Counted from the first letter of the stretch, positions 22,601 through 34,203 are shown. The stretch: 64,000 bases of DNA from Rosa chinensis (GCF_002994745.2 NC_037090.1:8925501-8989500); one strand, 5' to 3'. Numbers and translations are program-made. The notes: generated by a model not told the origin, from the sequence alone.

Positions 22601-23199
22601 AACGATGTCTAATAGTAAAATGGACATCGCTCCATAAAAGGAAACGATGTTTATTATAATAATGCACATCGTTTATTATATACTAAGGAATGTAGATTGA
22701 ATCTTAAATAGTAGGATATATGGAAAATATGTGTGAACCTCACAAACGGCAGGCAAAATGAAAATAATCTGATGTCTGATACCATAATAAACATCGTTTC
22801 TAATATGAGTAACGATGTTAAAATGAATATTTATGCTATTGGACCTATACTTCATTAAGTATTAAATGTCAAAATATGAAGGTTTAACAATATCTAAACA
22901 CACTAATATGTTATCATAATAACTGTTTTACATCGGTTCCATAAGCTTATTCGATGTCTATTGTTGATCTGGACATCGGTTGTTGACCGATGTCTTTTTG
23001 TTCGTGATCTTTAACATCACCCACTAAGACATCGGATGGTTTTTTTTTAACATCGGTTTTTGGCCGATGTAAAAGGCCAAAATTCTAGTAGTGTTTAGCA
23101 AGCGTTTTTAATTCTATGTTATATGATTTGAACCATAATTATTTTATATGCACTAAAATATATTTTTACCGTTATAACTCAAAAAGTTGTTTCTTGGTT

Positions 23200-24115
23200 G
23201 TTGCCTTCGGAATACGTCCCTTCAAAGTATTTTTTCTTCAAGGAAGGAAAAAAAATTTGAAATGTTGCCTTCGGATTATTGTTTCTTCAGAAATAATAAA
23301 GTTGTTGCCTCTCAATATTTCCGTTGCCTCTTGATTAAGATGATGCCTCGGTTGCCTGAAAAATAAATGTGTTATTGAGAAATTATTTTGACAATTTTAC
23401 ATCGACGGTTGCCTACGGCAATTTGATGCCTCGGAATATTAATGTCCCTCCGGTTGATGTCCTCAAAAAGAAAAAGAAAAAGTGTTGCCTTAAAGTTTGG
23501 TTATAAGTAATAAGTGTTGCCTCATTTACATCTTGAATGATGAATCGGACCCTATCCTATGAGTTAGATATAACGGTTGCCTCGATACTTTAATGGTAAT
23601 GAATATGGTTGCCTCGAGAATTTGGTTACCAAGAAAATAGTTGCCTAATTTCATATTATCGGTGCTTTCGGATATAATGCAGAGACTACAAGTCTCTAAA
23701 TATGGTTCCCTAGCCATATTTGCTCAGATGATTAGCTGCATATGCTGCCTTAAGGTTTTGGGTTGCCTTTCGAATTTTTGTTGCCTTTCGGTCAATGTTG
23801 CTTCAAAACTAATAAAAATATGCAGTTTTTTCGTTGACACCTCGATATTGTCCCTTATGCTGACACTTTGAAAAACTATCTCATTGATTGCTGCCTTCGG
23901 TTTATGCTTTGAGAAAATAGACATTCAATGTATCTCCATGATCAAATCTAATTTTGATCAAGAATTAAGAGACACTTGATGGCTCCAAATGTGGGGAAGA
24001 CTAAAGTATCCGAAGTCACGAAATCGGTAAATATTGTTGCCTATTAAATTCTCAAGTCCTTGACATGCAAAGATTCGTTGCCTAAATATATATGGCTTGA
24101 TATTATCTTGCCTAT
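23200..24115. repeat. Interspersed TTGCCT motif cluster in the LARD-like internal domain
   Basis: About twenty 'gttgcct', 'gatgcct' or 'gctgcct' motifs, often extended to 'gttgccttcgga', recur every 20-80 bases over ~900 bp. The spacing is irregular, so this is not a simple tandem array. No reading frame links them. Confidence 0.7.
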
Positions 24116-24998
24116 ATATATGACCCAGACATATTCAAAAATGTGGGGGTCAAGGCAAAGCAAGAAAAAAAAAATAGGCTCTTATATTTAAATGAGATTT
24201 GATAACTAAAAACCCAATAAAGATTACTTATTGTTGAGATTATTCAATAAGTTGTGTAGGTCAGAGTTGATTTTGGCCAATACTCTGACAAAACCACTAG
24301 ACCAAAGGTCGAAGCTGGTGGTTAATACATCGAGGGGGATGAGACTATGCCTATAACAAAGATCAAGAGTGGTGGTAACCCAACCTATGTGAATGGCGAT
24401 CCCAGGAAGTAGGTTCATATGGGTAATAACAAGTCACTTGTTGATTAGTGACGCATTATCAGATTAAAACTTTGAGTCCATCCCTCTGGTGCATAGATAG
24501 TGCTTTAACTGGAACGTATGAGGATGAACTTTGTTCTTAATAAGTACCATAGCCCTTACACATGGGTGGTCTGTTCGATTCCAGTACACACTTGATGGAC
24601 TTACCTATGTGAGTGTGGAAGTTGGGCCGCTTCCTATGAAACTTAGGCAAGTTTTCTATAACACTCATGAATATCCAGGTAGGGGCGCATGGCCTATTCG
24701 TGCCCACCCGCAGAACAAGCTTGATAGAGATTCAATGTAGATAGTAGCTCTCTGATTCACATCAAGAAATTCTAGTTCATAGAAAATTTTATTTTCACCA
24801 AATTTCTGTGAGTCATGGCTGACTTATCCTATGGCTAGTTCATAGTCCAAAAGACACTAGTTCAAATGCATTGAATTCTCACTTTCTTTTGGCATATCCA
24901 TTTTTCAGTTTCATCTGGTATATTTTCATTTTTACTTTGACGCATCCCTTTTTTCCTCTGTCGGTAAACTTTCTTGTATTTTGAAATATGTGGGGGAT

Positions 24999-25810
24999 TG
25001 TTGGAATTTTAGTTGATATTTCAAAATACACAACTATACGATGAAAGGTATTTGCCTTATTTTCTTGATGCGTCAATTTAAATTTTGGAGTTATGAATTT
25101 CAGTTTTGTTTTTAGAGCACTTATTGGGATTATAAATTACAAAATGACTCATATTAATATATATATTTATCATGATCATAACCCGTCTAGTAATTATTTC
25201 ATACATGGGGGTTATAACAGTTACCCATTTTATAACCCCTCTATTATAAATTTATCATTCAATCTCTTTATGATTTGTATAATTATACTAGCTAGCAACT
25301 CTTTTATAAGCCAAAACACCACTTGCTCCAAATGCGACAGATACTCTTTCTCTTTCATCATCTCTTTTAAAATTAGTCTTTCTCTCTCTCTCTCTTGAAT
25401 TATTTTTTGTCGTAAAGTTTTGAGAGTTTTACTATTTTACATTTTGCCAAATGAAAGAATCAAGCAGTTCTAGGATCCAAGTTTGCGAGTGTACGCTTAC
25501 AAGGATTAACGGTTGTTGTACCCTGGAGGGTAGGGCGCCACAAACCTGCTACACCGAGACATTGTCTCCGAGGGGCGAAATCTACTCTTAAGGGCAGTGT
25601 TTACACGCCTCAACCTAAAACTTTTTTCGAGTAATGTGTCCTTCGGAAGCCTATAAATTGAAGAGATAAGTTCTATAATCCTTGTTATTTTCTCTATTAT
25701 GACAATAATATTATGATTATTATTTGTTACTAATATATTGTATTTTTTATATCTTGTAGGAGGTGAAATCTGGAGAAAGAAGTAGCATCCATCGACCAAA
25801 TTTTCCAACA
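24999..25810 (+). repeat. 3' LTR of the LARD-like element
   Basis: 812 bp copy of the 5' LTR, preceded by 'gtgggggattg' and followed by the TSD GTTCA. Short open frames in both copies are LTR shadows, not genes. Confidence 0.92.
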
Positions 25811-25815
25811 GTTCA

Positions 25816-26210
25816 TCCACCCAAACATCACCAACATAAGAAAGACCAGCAAAGTGCACCGACCGATGAGCAACATTATTTTCTTCACAATAAATATGTC
25901 AAATATGAATGAAATTAAAACCACCAACGTAATCCTGGCAATTGTCCAATGCTATTCTACCGATTTATGAGCAGTTCTAATCAGGATTAGCTAAAGCTGT
26001 AACCATCATAGCACAATCAGTTTCTACTTCGACATCTGACCACCCTTGATCACTTGATGTATGGCTAAAAGTAGCACAGCCCGGCCGGAAAGCTTCTGCC
26101 TCTACATGTAAAGCCGATATAGCCAATTGTTAGAGGCAGGTGTCTGGCCAGTGCAACAATGTAAGCTCCATCCTGTTGGCAACTTCCAAGTCATTTCCTT
26201 CCACGCAAAG
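25816..26210 (-). pseudogene. RNase H-like (RVT_3) domain of a decayed LINE or RT gene
   Basis: The minus strand gives a broken but recognisable RVT_3 pattern: 'EAEAFRAGLCYF', 'VEVETDCAMMVTALANP' (catalytic Asp context), 'IGRIALDNCQDYVGG' and 'CEENNVAHRSVHFAG'. Several in-frame stops are present. The domain continues across the LTR-element insertion into 15786-15700. It is probably the 3' end of an old LINE. Confidence 0.7.
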
Positions 26211-26553
26211 ATTTCTTTAATCTCTTGTTAAACGTGATAAATAGGACAAAATCTCTTTATTGGTCTTAAAGACGTACATATACCTGAAGGTTTAATTAAC
26301 ACCACAAGTTAGCAACATTATACACGTTATGTACTGATAAAACCGTCTTTGGTTGATCAAATCAATCTGTTTACACTCGTAGTCTCCCAAGTGTGAAATA
26401 ATTTATAATTTTGATAATCAATCGACAATGCGGTAATACTGGCCGTAAGAAAGAGTAAAAGAGATTCGAACTTAGTATTTCGATTTGTAGCGTGAAAGCC
26501 TGAATACTACACACAAGCTAGCTACACACACTGCATCAAAACTCGGTTGTACT

Positions 26554-29250
26554 CAAAGTTTCAAATTTCGGTACTTCAAATTTAAGGAAATTTCGGTTAA
26601 AAATAAAGAAATCAAATTAATTGCATTTATAAAATGATATTTTTGAATGAAACTTTTACATAAACTAAACTAACCTATAATAAACCTATTTTACAATGTA
26701 ACATCTCTAAAATTATACATTTATAATAGAATTATGATAGTTTATATAGACGAGTAATTAACTAGTACTGTAGTAGGTTGCTAAATGTTAGCAATAAAGC
26801 CACCCTCAAGTGCAAGAGGTACAAGTTATAGAATAGGTGATTAAGTAAGGATGTCGAACCCACGATGATTGGTAAATCATTTCCTAGCTAGGGAAAACCT
26901 AAGAAAAAACTAGAAGAATATGCAAATGTACAATCACAAACAAAGGCTCACAAGTGAACCAAAGTTCATGGTGAGTATGTGCAAGATAGTGTGTAGAGAT
27001 TTGATTTTGATTTTGAGATTGGTTTCTATTCAAGTTGAAACAATGAAAGCAAGTAAAATAAACTAAGCTAAACTAAACAAGTTGTTATCAAATGGATGGG
27101 AGTTAGAGCATCGGGTTTCACCTTTTGCCTCCCTTGCAAGCATTAAAGCAATTGAATATGAATGATGCAAAACTAATTGTCCAACTACCCTCTTCGCATC
27201 CAGATAGGACTACTAAGACTTAAACCCCTTTCATTTTATTAACTCTAACCGGATAAGTCTAGAGCTAACTACCTAGAGACAAATTCAATTACCGGATAAG
27301 TCTCAATCCTTTGCCTCTAAATGCATAAAGCTTAGAGTTTAGGTAACCAAGCAAGCAAACCAATCCTATCTCTAGGTGATTTTAGCTCACTACCCTCACA
27401 TGCACACATGGTGTGCTTTCATGCTCCCTTTTTGCCTAAAAGTAATCAATCTCTAGGAAAAACTTCATGTCATGGCAAACACATAACTCAAATTGATTAG
27501 GTCTAAGTAATGCATTCAACTATTGACTTAGCATGTGAGAATGACAACATGAACTTGTATCAATTTATAAACAAAAGCATCAATCCAAGCAAGTTTGGCT
27601 AGGGCTTTCAACCCTAGCCCCAACTAGTTCACTACTCACACATAGCTAGATACACAAGCTTCAACATTCTATTAAACATCAAATACATAAAGAGATAGGG
27701 AGTAAAGGGTGACTATTGATGATGCCGGAAGAGGTGGTGGAGATGGGTCTCCAAGAACATGATGTGGTGGTAGTCACCTCCTTCTCCTTGCTCCAAGCTC
27801 TTGATATAGGTAAGAAAAGTGAAATTTGGTATTTCTAAGGTGAGTTGTGGTGTTGAATGGTGGAGGAAATGGAGGTCGTAGTGGTGGAAATGGAGGTTTT
27901 AGAGGTGGAGATGGTGGTTTTAGTGGTGAAAATGGTGGTGACTTCTCTACAGAGAAAAATGGATCTTGGATAGGATGAAGATGATTGAATGGAGTCAAGA
28001 ATTCTGAATAATTCCCTTTGGCCTCTCTTTGATCAGCTATGTGTGTCCTCTTTGGTCCTAAAATGTGCAAGATATGCTCTTACACCATTGTCCCCCAAAT
28101 GCTCCCAAATTGGCAAGGTGACAAAAGGACAAGGTGTAGGGAGATATTTGAATTTCAAGTGATGGGATATTCTCACAACCATGGTCCTCCTTTGTTGGAG
28201 AAAAGGCCCTCCATGAGTGGCTGCTCGCAGGAAAAGTTTGCCGGAAAAGTAACTGGAAAAGTCGATTTTGCAATTTTCTTCAAATCTCCGTGTCTTCTTC
28301 CACTAGCTTCAAATCTCCGCATTTCAAGCCTCAAATAGTCATTTTATTCTCAATGCAAGGTTTCCTACAAATAAAAGGAAATGGATTAAAAAGGGTAAAA
28401 TATCATGGAAGACAAATCAATTTTCATAATTATGGGGCACAATTGCATAAGTAATTTGTGACTCAACACTAAACTAGTGTTTTTATTTATGTGTATTGAT
28501 AATGTGTTGTATATTGATAATGTAAATATGATTTACTTTTTTTAATAATTAGAAAATTATAAGGGGGTGGGACATGGCACATAAAATCAAAACTCCTTTG
28601 AATGAAAATGAACAAGTACAACAAAAGGATTATAAAAGCTACTATGATGTGGTTCAATCTAGCTGGTTGAACTGCTTTCATTTAGTATCATACAATACTG
28701 CTCCCAAGTACATGAATTTTGGAAATGATTTTCGTACTTCATCACATGGTTATTGTATGTGTACGTATTGTTCCCTTTCCACATGCAATCCATATATCGG
28801 ATATTGTGGAATTACCTAATATGATGTTATAGTGTATGAAACATAGAATATTTGAGACGAAGCAAAAAGAAAATCATGTTATGGTTGGAGCATTCAACTT
28901 TGCAGCAGATAAAACCAAAAAGGTTTTTTGTTGTATTCAACATGATTGCAAAAATAAAAAATAAAAATAAAAATCAAATTTTCATATTTTCTCTATAAAA
29001 GTATGAAGTAAAAATTTATTGTAGGTGACATAAAAATTTAACAAAAATTTTAGAGAAATTTCGGACAAAATTTCGGTGTGAATTTTTAAATATATATTGT
29101 GTGTGTAGATATTTAGGAAATTAAAAATTTGGAGGAAATGTACGGAAAATTTCGGGAAACTTCTTACGGAAATGATATAGCATATAAATTTCGTTTCGGT
29201 ATTTCAAAATTACGGAAATTTCGGCAATTTTGGAGAAATTTAAAACCTTG
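26554..29250. mobile_element. hAT-like DNA element interrupted by an LTR-derived block
   Basis: The left end starts CAAAGTTTCAAATTTC and the right end in reverse complement CAAGGTTTTAAATTTC. Both flanks carry the 8-bp repeat GTTGTACT (26546-26553 and 29251-29258), the hAT target length. If the terminal G is counted as flank it could be 9 bp, as in MULEs. Both arms are rich in 'aaatttcgg' motifs. About 1 kb belongs to this element; 26779-28468 is foreign. No transposase is present. Confidence 0.65.
26779..28468 (-). repeat. Probable solo LTR or LTR fragment of a Gypsy-type element
   Basis: Read on the minus strand the block starts TGTTGAGTCACAAATTAC and ends 'GTTAGCAATTTAGCA'-like with CA. 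It passes through a segment 'gtgggttcgacatcc', which I associate with the ends of Athila/Tat-type Gypsy LTRs. There is no coding capacity. The two flanks (taggt and ctaaa) do not match as a TSD, so the exact limits and solo-LTR status are uncertain. Confidence 0.45.
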
Positions 29251-29668
29251 GTTGTACTACAATTTTATGTTTGAAAATTTGTGATAGAAAGTTTAAGTAG
29301 TAAACATCAAAATTTCGGGTATATTCCTTGACGATGCATTTCAATAATGTTGTGATCCATAAGGCATGATTCATGGTCATTCGCACCCTACTTCAGATTG
29401 AACTATCAGTCTATCATGCATGCATGTGGATCGAAACTGACTTGACCCATTTTTATATATCCACGAAGCATTTGTACGTCCTCCACATGCATTTGTTTGC
29501 TAGCCTCCGCAATAATTCACATGAATCTCAGACCATATTTTTATTTATGGTTCTGTTTCTTGGAAATTTCCTCGATATGAACAAGCAAATGTTGCAGGAC
29601 CACACATAATTAAGATATTTTTTTTTCCACAAAATCAAGATGTTCTGTAAGTATATCATAGATTTTCA

Positions 29669-30702
29669 TAGGGGTGGATTCGGTAGAACACCGGTTACAA
29701 ATTCCATCAACCGGGTACCGACCGAAGTTGGTCGGTTTCCCAAATCTGCAACCGAAATCGAGCCGCCGTCGTCGGTTACCGACATATCGGTATACCGAAT
29801 TTCGGCTCAAATTTGGAGAATTTGCCTTATCTTGACATTAGGCCTCCGCCACCAAGATAACACCGATCACAGTCTTGATCACACTTTCCTCCATCTGCAA
29901 GCCGTAATTGAAATTAGAAACACGGAGCTCTTCCTCCAGTTTACCTTAATCTCTTCCTCCAGATTACCTCAGTCTCCATTGTCATCGTTCTGGGTCTGAT
30001 TGGGAGGGATATTGCAAATCCAGTCAGAAGGGAATCGAGTTGGGTTTTGGGGGTTGGATTGAAAATTAGGGTTATTGATCGATTTGCAGAAGAAATTGAA
30101 TCGTGAAATTGGGGGTTTTGGGGTTGAATTGAATTGAGAGCTTGTGGCTGTGATTTATATACTAAAAAGAAGAAGATGATGGGGGATGTGGAACTTTGCA
30201 GGTTTAGGGTTGTGTGGCAATCAAACAAGAAGAAGATGATGATGGAACTGATAAAGAAGAAGACGGTGATGGAACTGGAAATAAGAAGAGGAGGAGGAAA
30301 GAAGATGAGAAAATAAAGTGAAAGAAACAAAAACGATGAATGAGGATCAAACGATGAATGGAACTTGTTTTGTTTTAATTATGTGGTGTATGAGGGAATA
30401 AATATAAAGTTTGTGCATATTATAGTAAGAGCAGCGTGTGCTCGAGTGGCTAAGAGGTGTAGATCTTGTGTAGACTCCTATCTCTTGCGAAGTTTTACAC
30501 ATTTTGTATGCTATTTGGTTGTATACGTATATACGGTCGGTACGGTATACCGACGATATGAGGATTTGCATACCGTAGCCAAGCCGAAGCTGACTTCCGG
30601 TACGGCTCAGCCGAGCCGAAAAGTCGATAAGCCGAATCTTCCACCCAAATCGGTTCGGGCCGGCTCGGATGTCGGTTGCTTCGGCCCATTTTGCCAGCCC
30701 TA
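29669..30702. mobile_element. hAT-type non-autonomous element
   Basis: The ends are TAGGGGTGG... and, in reverse complement, TAGGGCTGG..., typical hAT termini. Flanking octamers GATTTTCA (29661-29668) and CATTTTCA (30703-30710) match at 7 of 8. The subterminal arms are full of 'ccgaa', 'cggta' and 'ggtcgg' motifs in both orientations. The 540-bp core (29830-30370) has a minus-strand open frame (29941-30330) of low complexity that I do not take as a gene. Confidence 0.8.
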
Positions 30703-30710
30703 CATTTTCA

Positions 30711-31552
30711 TCGAGGGAGATTCTCGCAGTACAACTATCGTACGTTAATTTTTTTATATAAAATTGCTTACGCTAATCCCATTATCTTTCCACTACTGTG
30801 TATGCACTTTTCAGCAAAAGTAGTGAGCTTTTTGGAACTTAATGATTTGATTGTCATGGTGTACGTTTGTAGATAAGAACACTATTAGAGTGACTTTTGT
30901 ATTAATTTGCAATGCTCTGTCGTGAGATGATTCGTTCGGTTCTTTGCTCGTGCATTCTTAATTAGCCTTGAACACCGCAAGGGATGGAAGAACAATAACG
31001 CAAGAGATATAACAACTTCTGAGATGCAAGAGAGTAGAGACCTCCTTATTAGTTATCACACACTAGCTCATCTCCTTTCTTACTCCCGTTGAACAGTTAG
31101 GCCGATTACAATGTGAGAATTTTTCAGAATATACAGTAAATCTACACACAATTGAAACTTGAAAGTCTATCCTAGAAAGATCTAAAATTTACGAGGAGAT
31201 ACAATGCATCGGGACAAATAAATGATTAATTTTTACATTAATTAGATTTTAATGATTTTTTATTTGAATAATATCTGCAGGGAAAAAAAACAGGAAAGAA
31301 AAAAGTGAAAAAACAATTAACCAACAAAATGAATTGTCCTTAATTCTATGTTAGTGATTGGTTGGCGTTTCTAATTTTGTTTATGTTAGTAATCTTTATT
31401 AGTTGCGAGTTATATGTTTTGTTGTTAAATTTGGTAGAATAAGATTTATAACTTTATGTACCTCCTGTTTTAGTGTACTCATTTTTTTTTATAATAAATT
31501 TCACTCACATAATTCAGATTAAAAAAAAAATTGAAACAATAACTTACAAATG
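30711..31552. other. Intergenic, nothing recognised
   Basis: AT-rich sequence between the hAT element and the SINE. No coding region, RNA gene or clear repeat was seen. Confidence 0.5.
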
Positions 31553-31569
31553 AATTATAAAATTACAAC

Positions 31570-31686
31570 GCAATAGTTAGAGCGCCCATTATTTAGGATT
31601 CGATCAGGTCCTGAGTTTGAGTCATTATAGAATTAGGAGTGAAATCTTTTAAATTCTCTAAAAAAATTAAAAATAAAAATAAATAA
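31570..31686 (+). mobile_element. Short tRNA-derived SINE
   Basis: A 117-bp body begins with a pol III A-box-like 'tagttagagcg', followed 35 bases later by a B-box-like 'gagtttgagtc', and ends in an A-rich tail ('aaaaattaaaaataaaaata'). It is flanked by 17-bp direct repeats AATTAT(A/G)AAATTACAAC (31553-31569 and 31687-31703), one mismatch, as expected for LINE-driven insertion. Confidence 0.75.
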
Positions 31687-31703
31687 AATTATGAAATTAC
31701 AAC

Positions 31704-32770
31704 TCATCAGCGTTATGAAAAGGGTGCATAATTTGCATCATATATTGAGGGATTTACTCATAGTTTAACTCGGAGCACTCCAATGATTAATGATAGGATT
31801 AGCTTTAACTCAAGAGCACAGTAGATAAAGTTGTATACGAATTATTGAACTTGACCTTGTTGCAACTCACTGGAACCATTCCTTAAAAGTTGACTGGACA
31901 GAAGTGGATCCCTTAATGATTGACTAGGCAAGAAGATGAAAAACTATGATGGATACGGTTCGGTCCAGCAGTCCCGGCACTAGTGTGCGTCATACCTGTT
32001 TTGTTGCATGTTATGGGCAATCTTTGTTAGAGTAGTACAGGACAGATGTATCGCTCTGGGGCCAGATCTATCTAATTATGTAACCCTAATCGATGAAGGT
32101 TTACTTTACAATTTGCAGCACAGTCTCAAGCTCTACAGCAACCATTCATGCTCAAGCTCTACAGCTACCATTCATGCTTGTATTTCAAACCCAGTCTCAC
32201 ACTCTCACCCAACCCTAGCAGACATAGAGAGAAAAACAGTACGTACTTATTTGCTCCCAAATCAGTGTCGATTATAATATTATATTCATGTGGACGGTGG
32301 ACCAAATGCAGTGTTTAAGGTTTTTCGCATCCCGCGCAAAAGCAAGTTGCTAATTAAGCTAGCTATTACTAGTTAATTAGTTGAATTCATTAGTGCCCAA
32401 ATGTAATGGGAAAGCATCCTCTAGGCACGATACACATGATGAATGAATTAATCTTCTTAGTTAAGTGGAAGAGAAGTGTTTAATTAAGCTATTGATGGAT
32501 TCTCGATCAGAAGAAGAAAAAATTAAGCTAATGATGGTGATCATGTCTGTCAGGATAATTATTTACTAATTACAATTTCCATTAATCAAAAGGAAAAAAA
32601 CAAACATCCTCCATTATTGTGTTTCTCTGTTGCAGGGTATCTATCTAAGATTTCTTATATGAAGTATTCTCGGAGAAGAATAAAAGCTAGCTCCTATCTG
32701 TTGAAAAAAAAAAAGAATCAACTTGGGCATATATGCATAATTGCATATTATTATATATGGCCACTAGTAA
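31704..32770. other. Intergenic; one 25-bp duplication
   Basis: No gene was recognised. At about 32127-32178 'caagctctacagc[at]accat' is directly repeated twice. An open frame at 32008-32277 spans it but shows no family resemblance. Confidence 0.5.
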
Positions 32771-32779
32771 ATAACTAAA

Positions 32780-34077
32780 GAAAAAATTTTAAAAACAGTG
32801 CATGAAATATTAGCTAGCCATTTCGAAATTGGGTACATCAGGTTTCAAAGAATTAAGATCGGTACATGAAATTGCAATTTCGACCCAAAATCGGTGTATG
32901 TCGTCATTCTTTCCGTTATTTAGGGTGCTTTTCATCAAACTTTGAGGGGCAAATCCGTCTCTTCAAGCCTTATTGATGACACACACACACACACACACAC
33001 ATATATCAAAAATAGATAAAACCCAAAGCCCATTACCCAGTTCAAAGTACTAAATCGATAGACACCAGAAAAAAAAAATTATTACTACAAATTGACATAA
33101 AGTCCTGCAGTTGAGGCTTCGATTATTGATTATGTATGCCCTGTATGTGAAATCCATTCTGTGAGGACAGACCAGAGCAGTATGCCTTGCCTCATTGCAA
33201 AAACACAATCCCAGAAGCACCAAAAGCTTCAATCTTTCACTTTTAGCAACAAAATCATAACAAACTCAACAAAACGCATCATCCAAATTAGTGTAAACTA
33301 GTCTCAAATAGCTCTATGAGTGAATAAAACAAATAGAAATCTCCACACAAAAAAGAGGGGTAAAAGATGAAGAAACTATACCGGTCAAAGCAAATAGTGA
33401 GATTGAGAAGAGCTAGAAGAGAAGCTGCTTGGTGAGCATCTGGGTTAGGAGACACCAGCATAGTCACCAAAGGTGGAATCACACCTGAAGCTCCCAACTT
33501 TAATCGAGTCTTGGCCGCAGAAGAAGAAGATGAGGAAGAAAACGACTTTCTGACCAAGTTTCTGACGTCTCAAGCGGCTTAAATTTGGCCTCGTGCGCCA
33601 TCCAGGTCTCGTAGCTCAGGCTTATCGCCGTTGTCGGTTCTCCGACGTCGTTCGGGAGGAACTTCTCTTGCGGCGTGATGGAGCAATCGACGTAGCTGAG
33701 GAGATTCTGAGCTTTGAATATGGGCATTAGACTGGAGATGGAGGCGTAGAGATCGTACGTCATCTTAGGATAGCTAGAGCTCTGTGACAGAGCGGCAGCC
33801 ATTGTAGAAGCGGTGGAGGTTCTCTCTGGCTTTCTGATTTCTTCAATCTGTTAAAAACCCAGAGAGAGAGAGAGAGAGATATATATATATATATATGAAA
33901 AACCCAAAATTAACTTTCAAAAATTGTATAATTGCATAGGCTTAACGGTGTTATTGACGTCATGTACTAAAAATGTGTCGAAATTGTAAATTCATGTACC
34001 GATCTTAATTCTTTGAAACCTGATGTACCGAACTTTGGAATGGCCAATATTTCATGTACTGTTCTTAAAATTTTCCC
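32780..34077. mobile_element. MULE with long terminal inverted repeats and captured sequence (Pack-MULE)
   Basis: Imperfect inverted repeats of ~150 bp lie at 32780-32935 and about 33925-34077. They share 'ggtttcaaagaattaagatc' and 'ggtacatgaa', and end GAAAAAATTTT / GGGAAAATTTT. The flanks are a perfect 9-bp TSD ATAACTAAA (32771-32779, 34078-34086), the Mutator signature. The interior holds minus-strand gene-like fragments (33386-33802) and no transposase. AC and GA/TA microsatellites lie just inside each TIR. Confidence 0.9.
33386..33802 (-). pseudogene. Chimeric captured fragments: gag-like segment then ARM-repeat segment
   Basis: From the ATG at 33802 the minus strand encodes a ~75-residue segment ('YDLYASISSLMPIFKAQNLL', 'SYVDCSITPQEKFLP') that resembles the N-terminal domain of Copia-type gag polypeptides. 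Around 33565 the sense switches frame to 'LVRKSFSSSSSSSAAKTRLK', then 'LGASGVIPPLVTMLVSPNPD' and 'ALLNLT', an armadillo repeat as in plant U-box/ARM proteins. It ends near a GTATAG splice donor (33386). The two parts are out of frame with each other, so a fused protein is not expected. Confidence 0.65.
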
Positions 34078-34203
34078 ATAACTAAATGCTTTATGTTTCT
34101 TCCACAAATTTTGATTAGCGAGGATGAAGCCAACAGATCAACTAATATGATATGACATGGTTAGGCATTAAACATAGAACACGTAGTGTGAAATATTTCA
34201 TTA

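Larger units (their letters stand above)
17343..23093. mobile_element. CACTA (En/Spm) transposon carrying host gene fragments (Pack-CACTA)
   Basis: The ends are CACTACTAGAATTTTGGCC... on both sides in inverted orientation, identical over 21 bp, and flanked by a 3-bp TSD TTT (17340-17342, 23094-23096). Subterminal regions are full of ACATCG/CGATGT motifs. Inside are a CT-rich GC block (17570-17830), fragments of a conserved plant gene (18406-19111), fragments of a receptor-like kinase (19578-19788, 21488-21591), a Helitron-like 3' terminus (about 21456-21486), and the two last exons of a CACTA Ulp1-type gene (21664-21911). No transposase domain remains, so it is non-autonomous. Confidence 0.93.
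15792..25810 (+). mobile_element. Non-coding LTR retrotransposon (LARD-like), containing a CACTA element
   Basis: LTRs of 810 and 812 bp (15792-16601, 24999-25810) start TGTTGGAA and end TTCCAACA. They are flanked by a perfect TSD GTTCA (15787-15791 and 25811-25815). A polypurine tract 'gtgggggattg' immediately precedes the 3' LTR, fixing the plus orientation. Without the CACTA insertion the internal domain is about 2.65 kb and shows no gag or pol, as in large retrotransposon derivatives moved in trans. No canonical tRNA-iMet primer-binding site follows the 5' LTR. I counted about 19 substitutions between the LTRs (roughly 2.3%). Confidence 0.92.

Noticed and set aside
29941..30330. 129-codon minus-strand frame inside a hAT element
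   Set aside because: Low-complexity Phe/Ile/Ser-rich sequence with no domain; likely non-coding core of the element.
30434..30500. tRNA-Ser/Leu-like segment ('gtgctcgagtggctaagagg')
   Set aside because: The 5' half resembles a tRNA with an A box, but there is no B box, no acceptor pairing and it lies within a hAT element. At best a tRNA-derived scrap.
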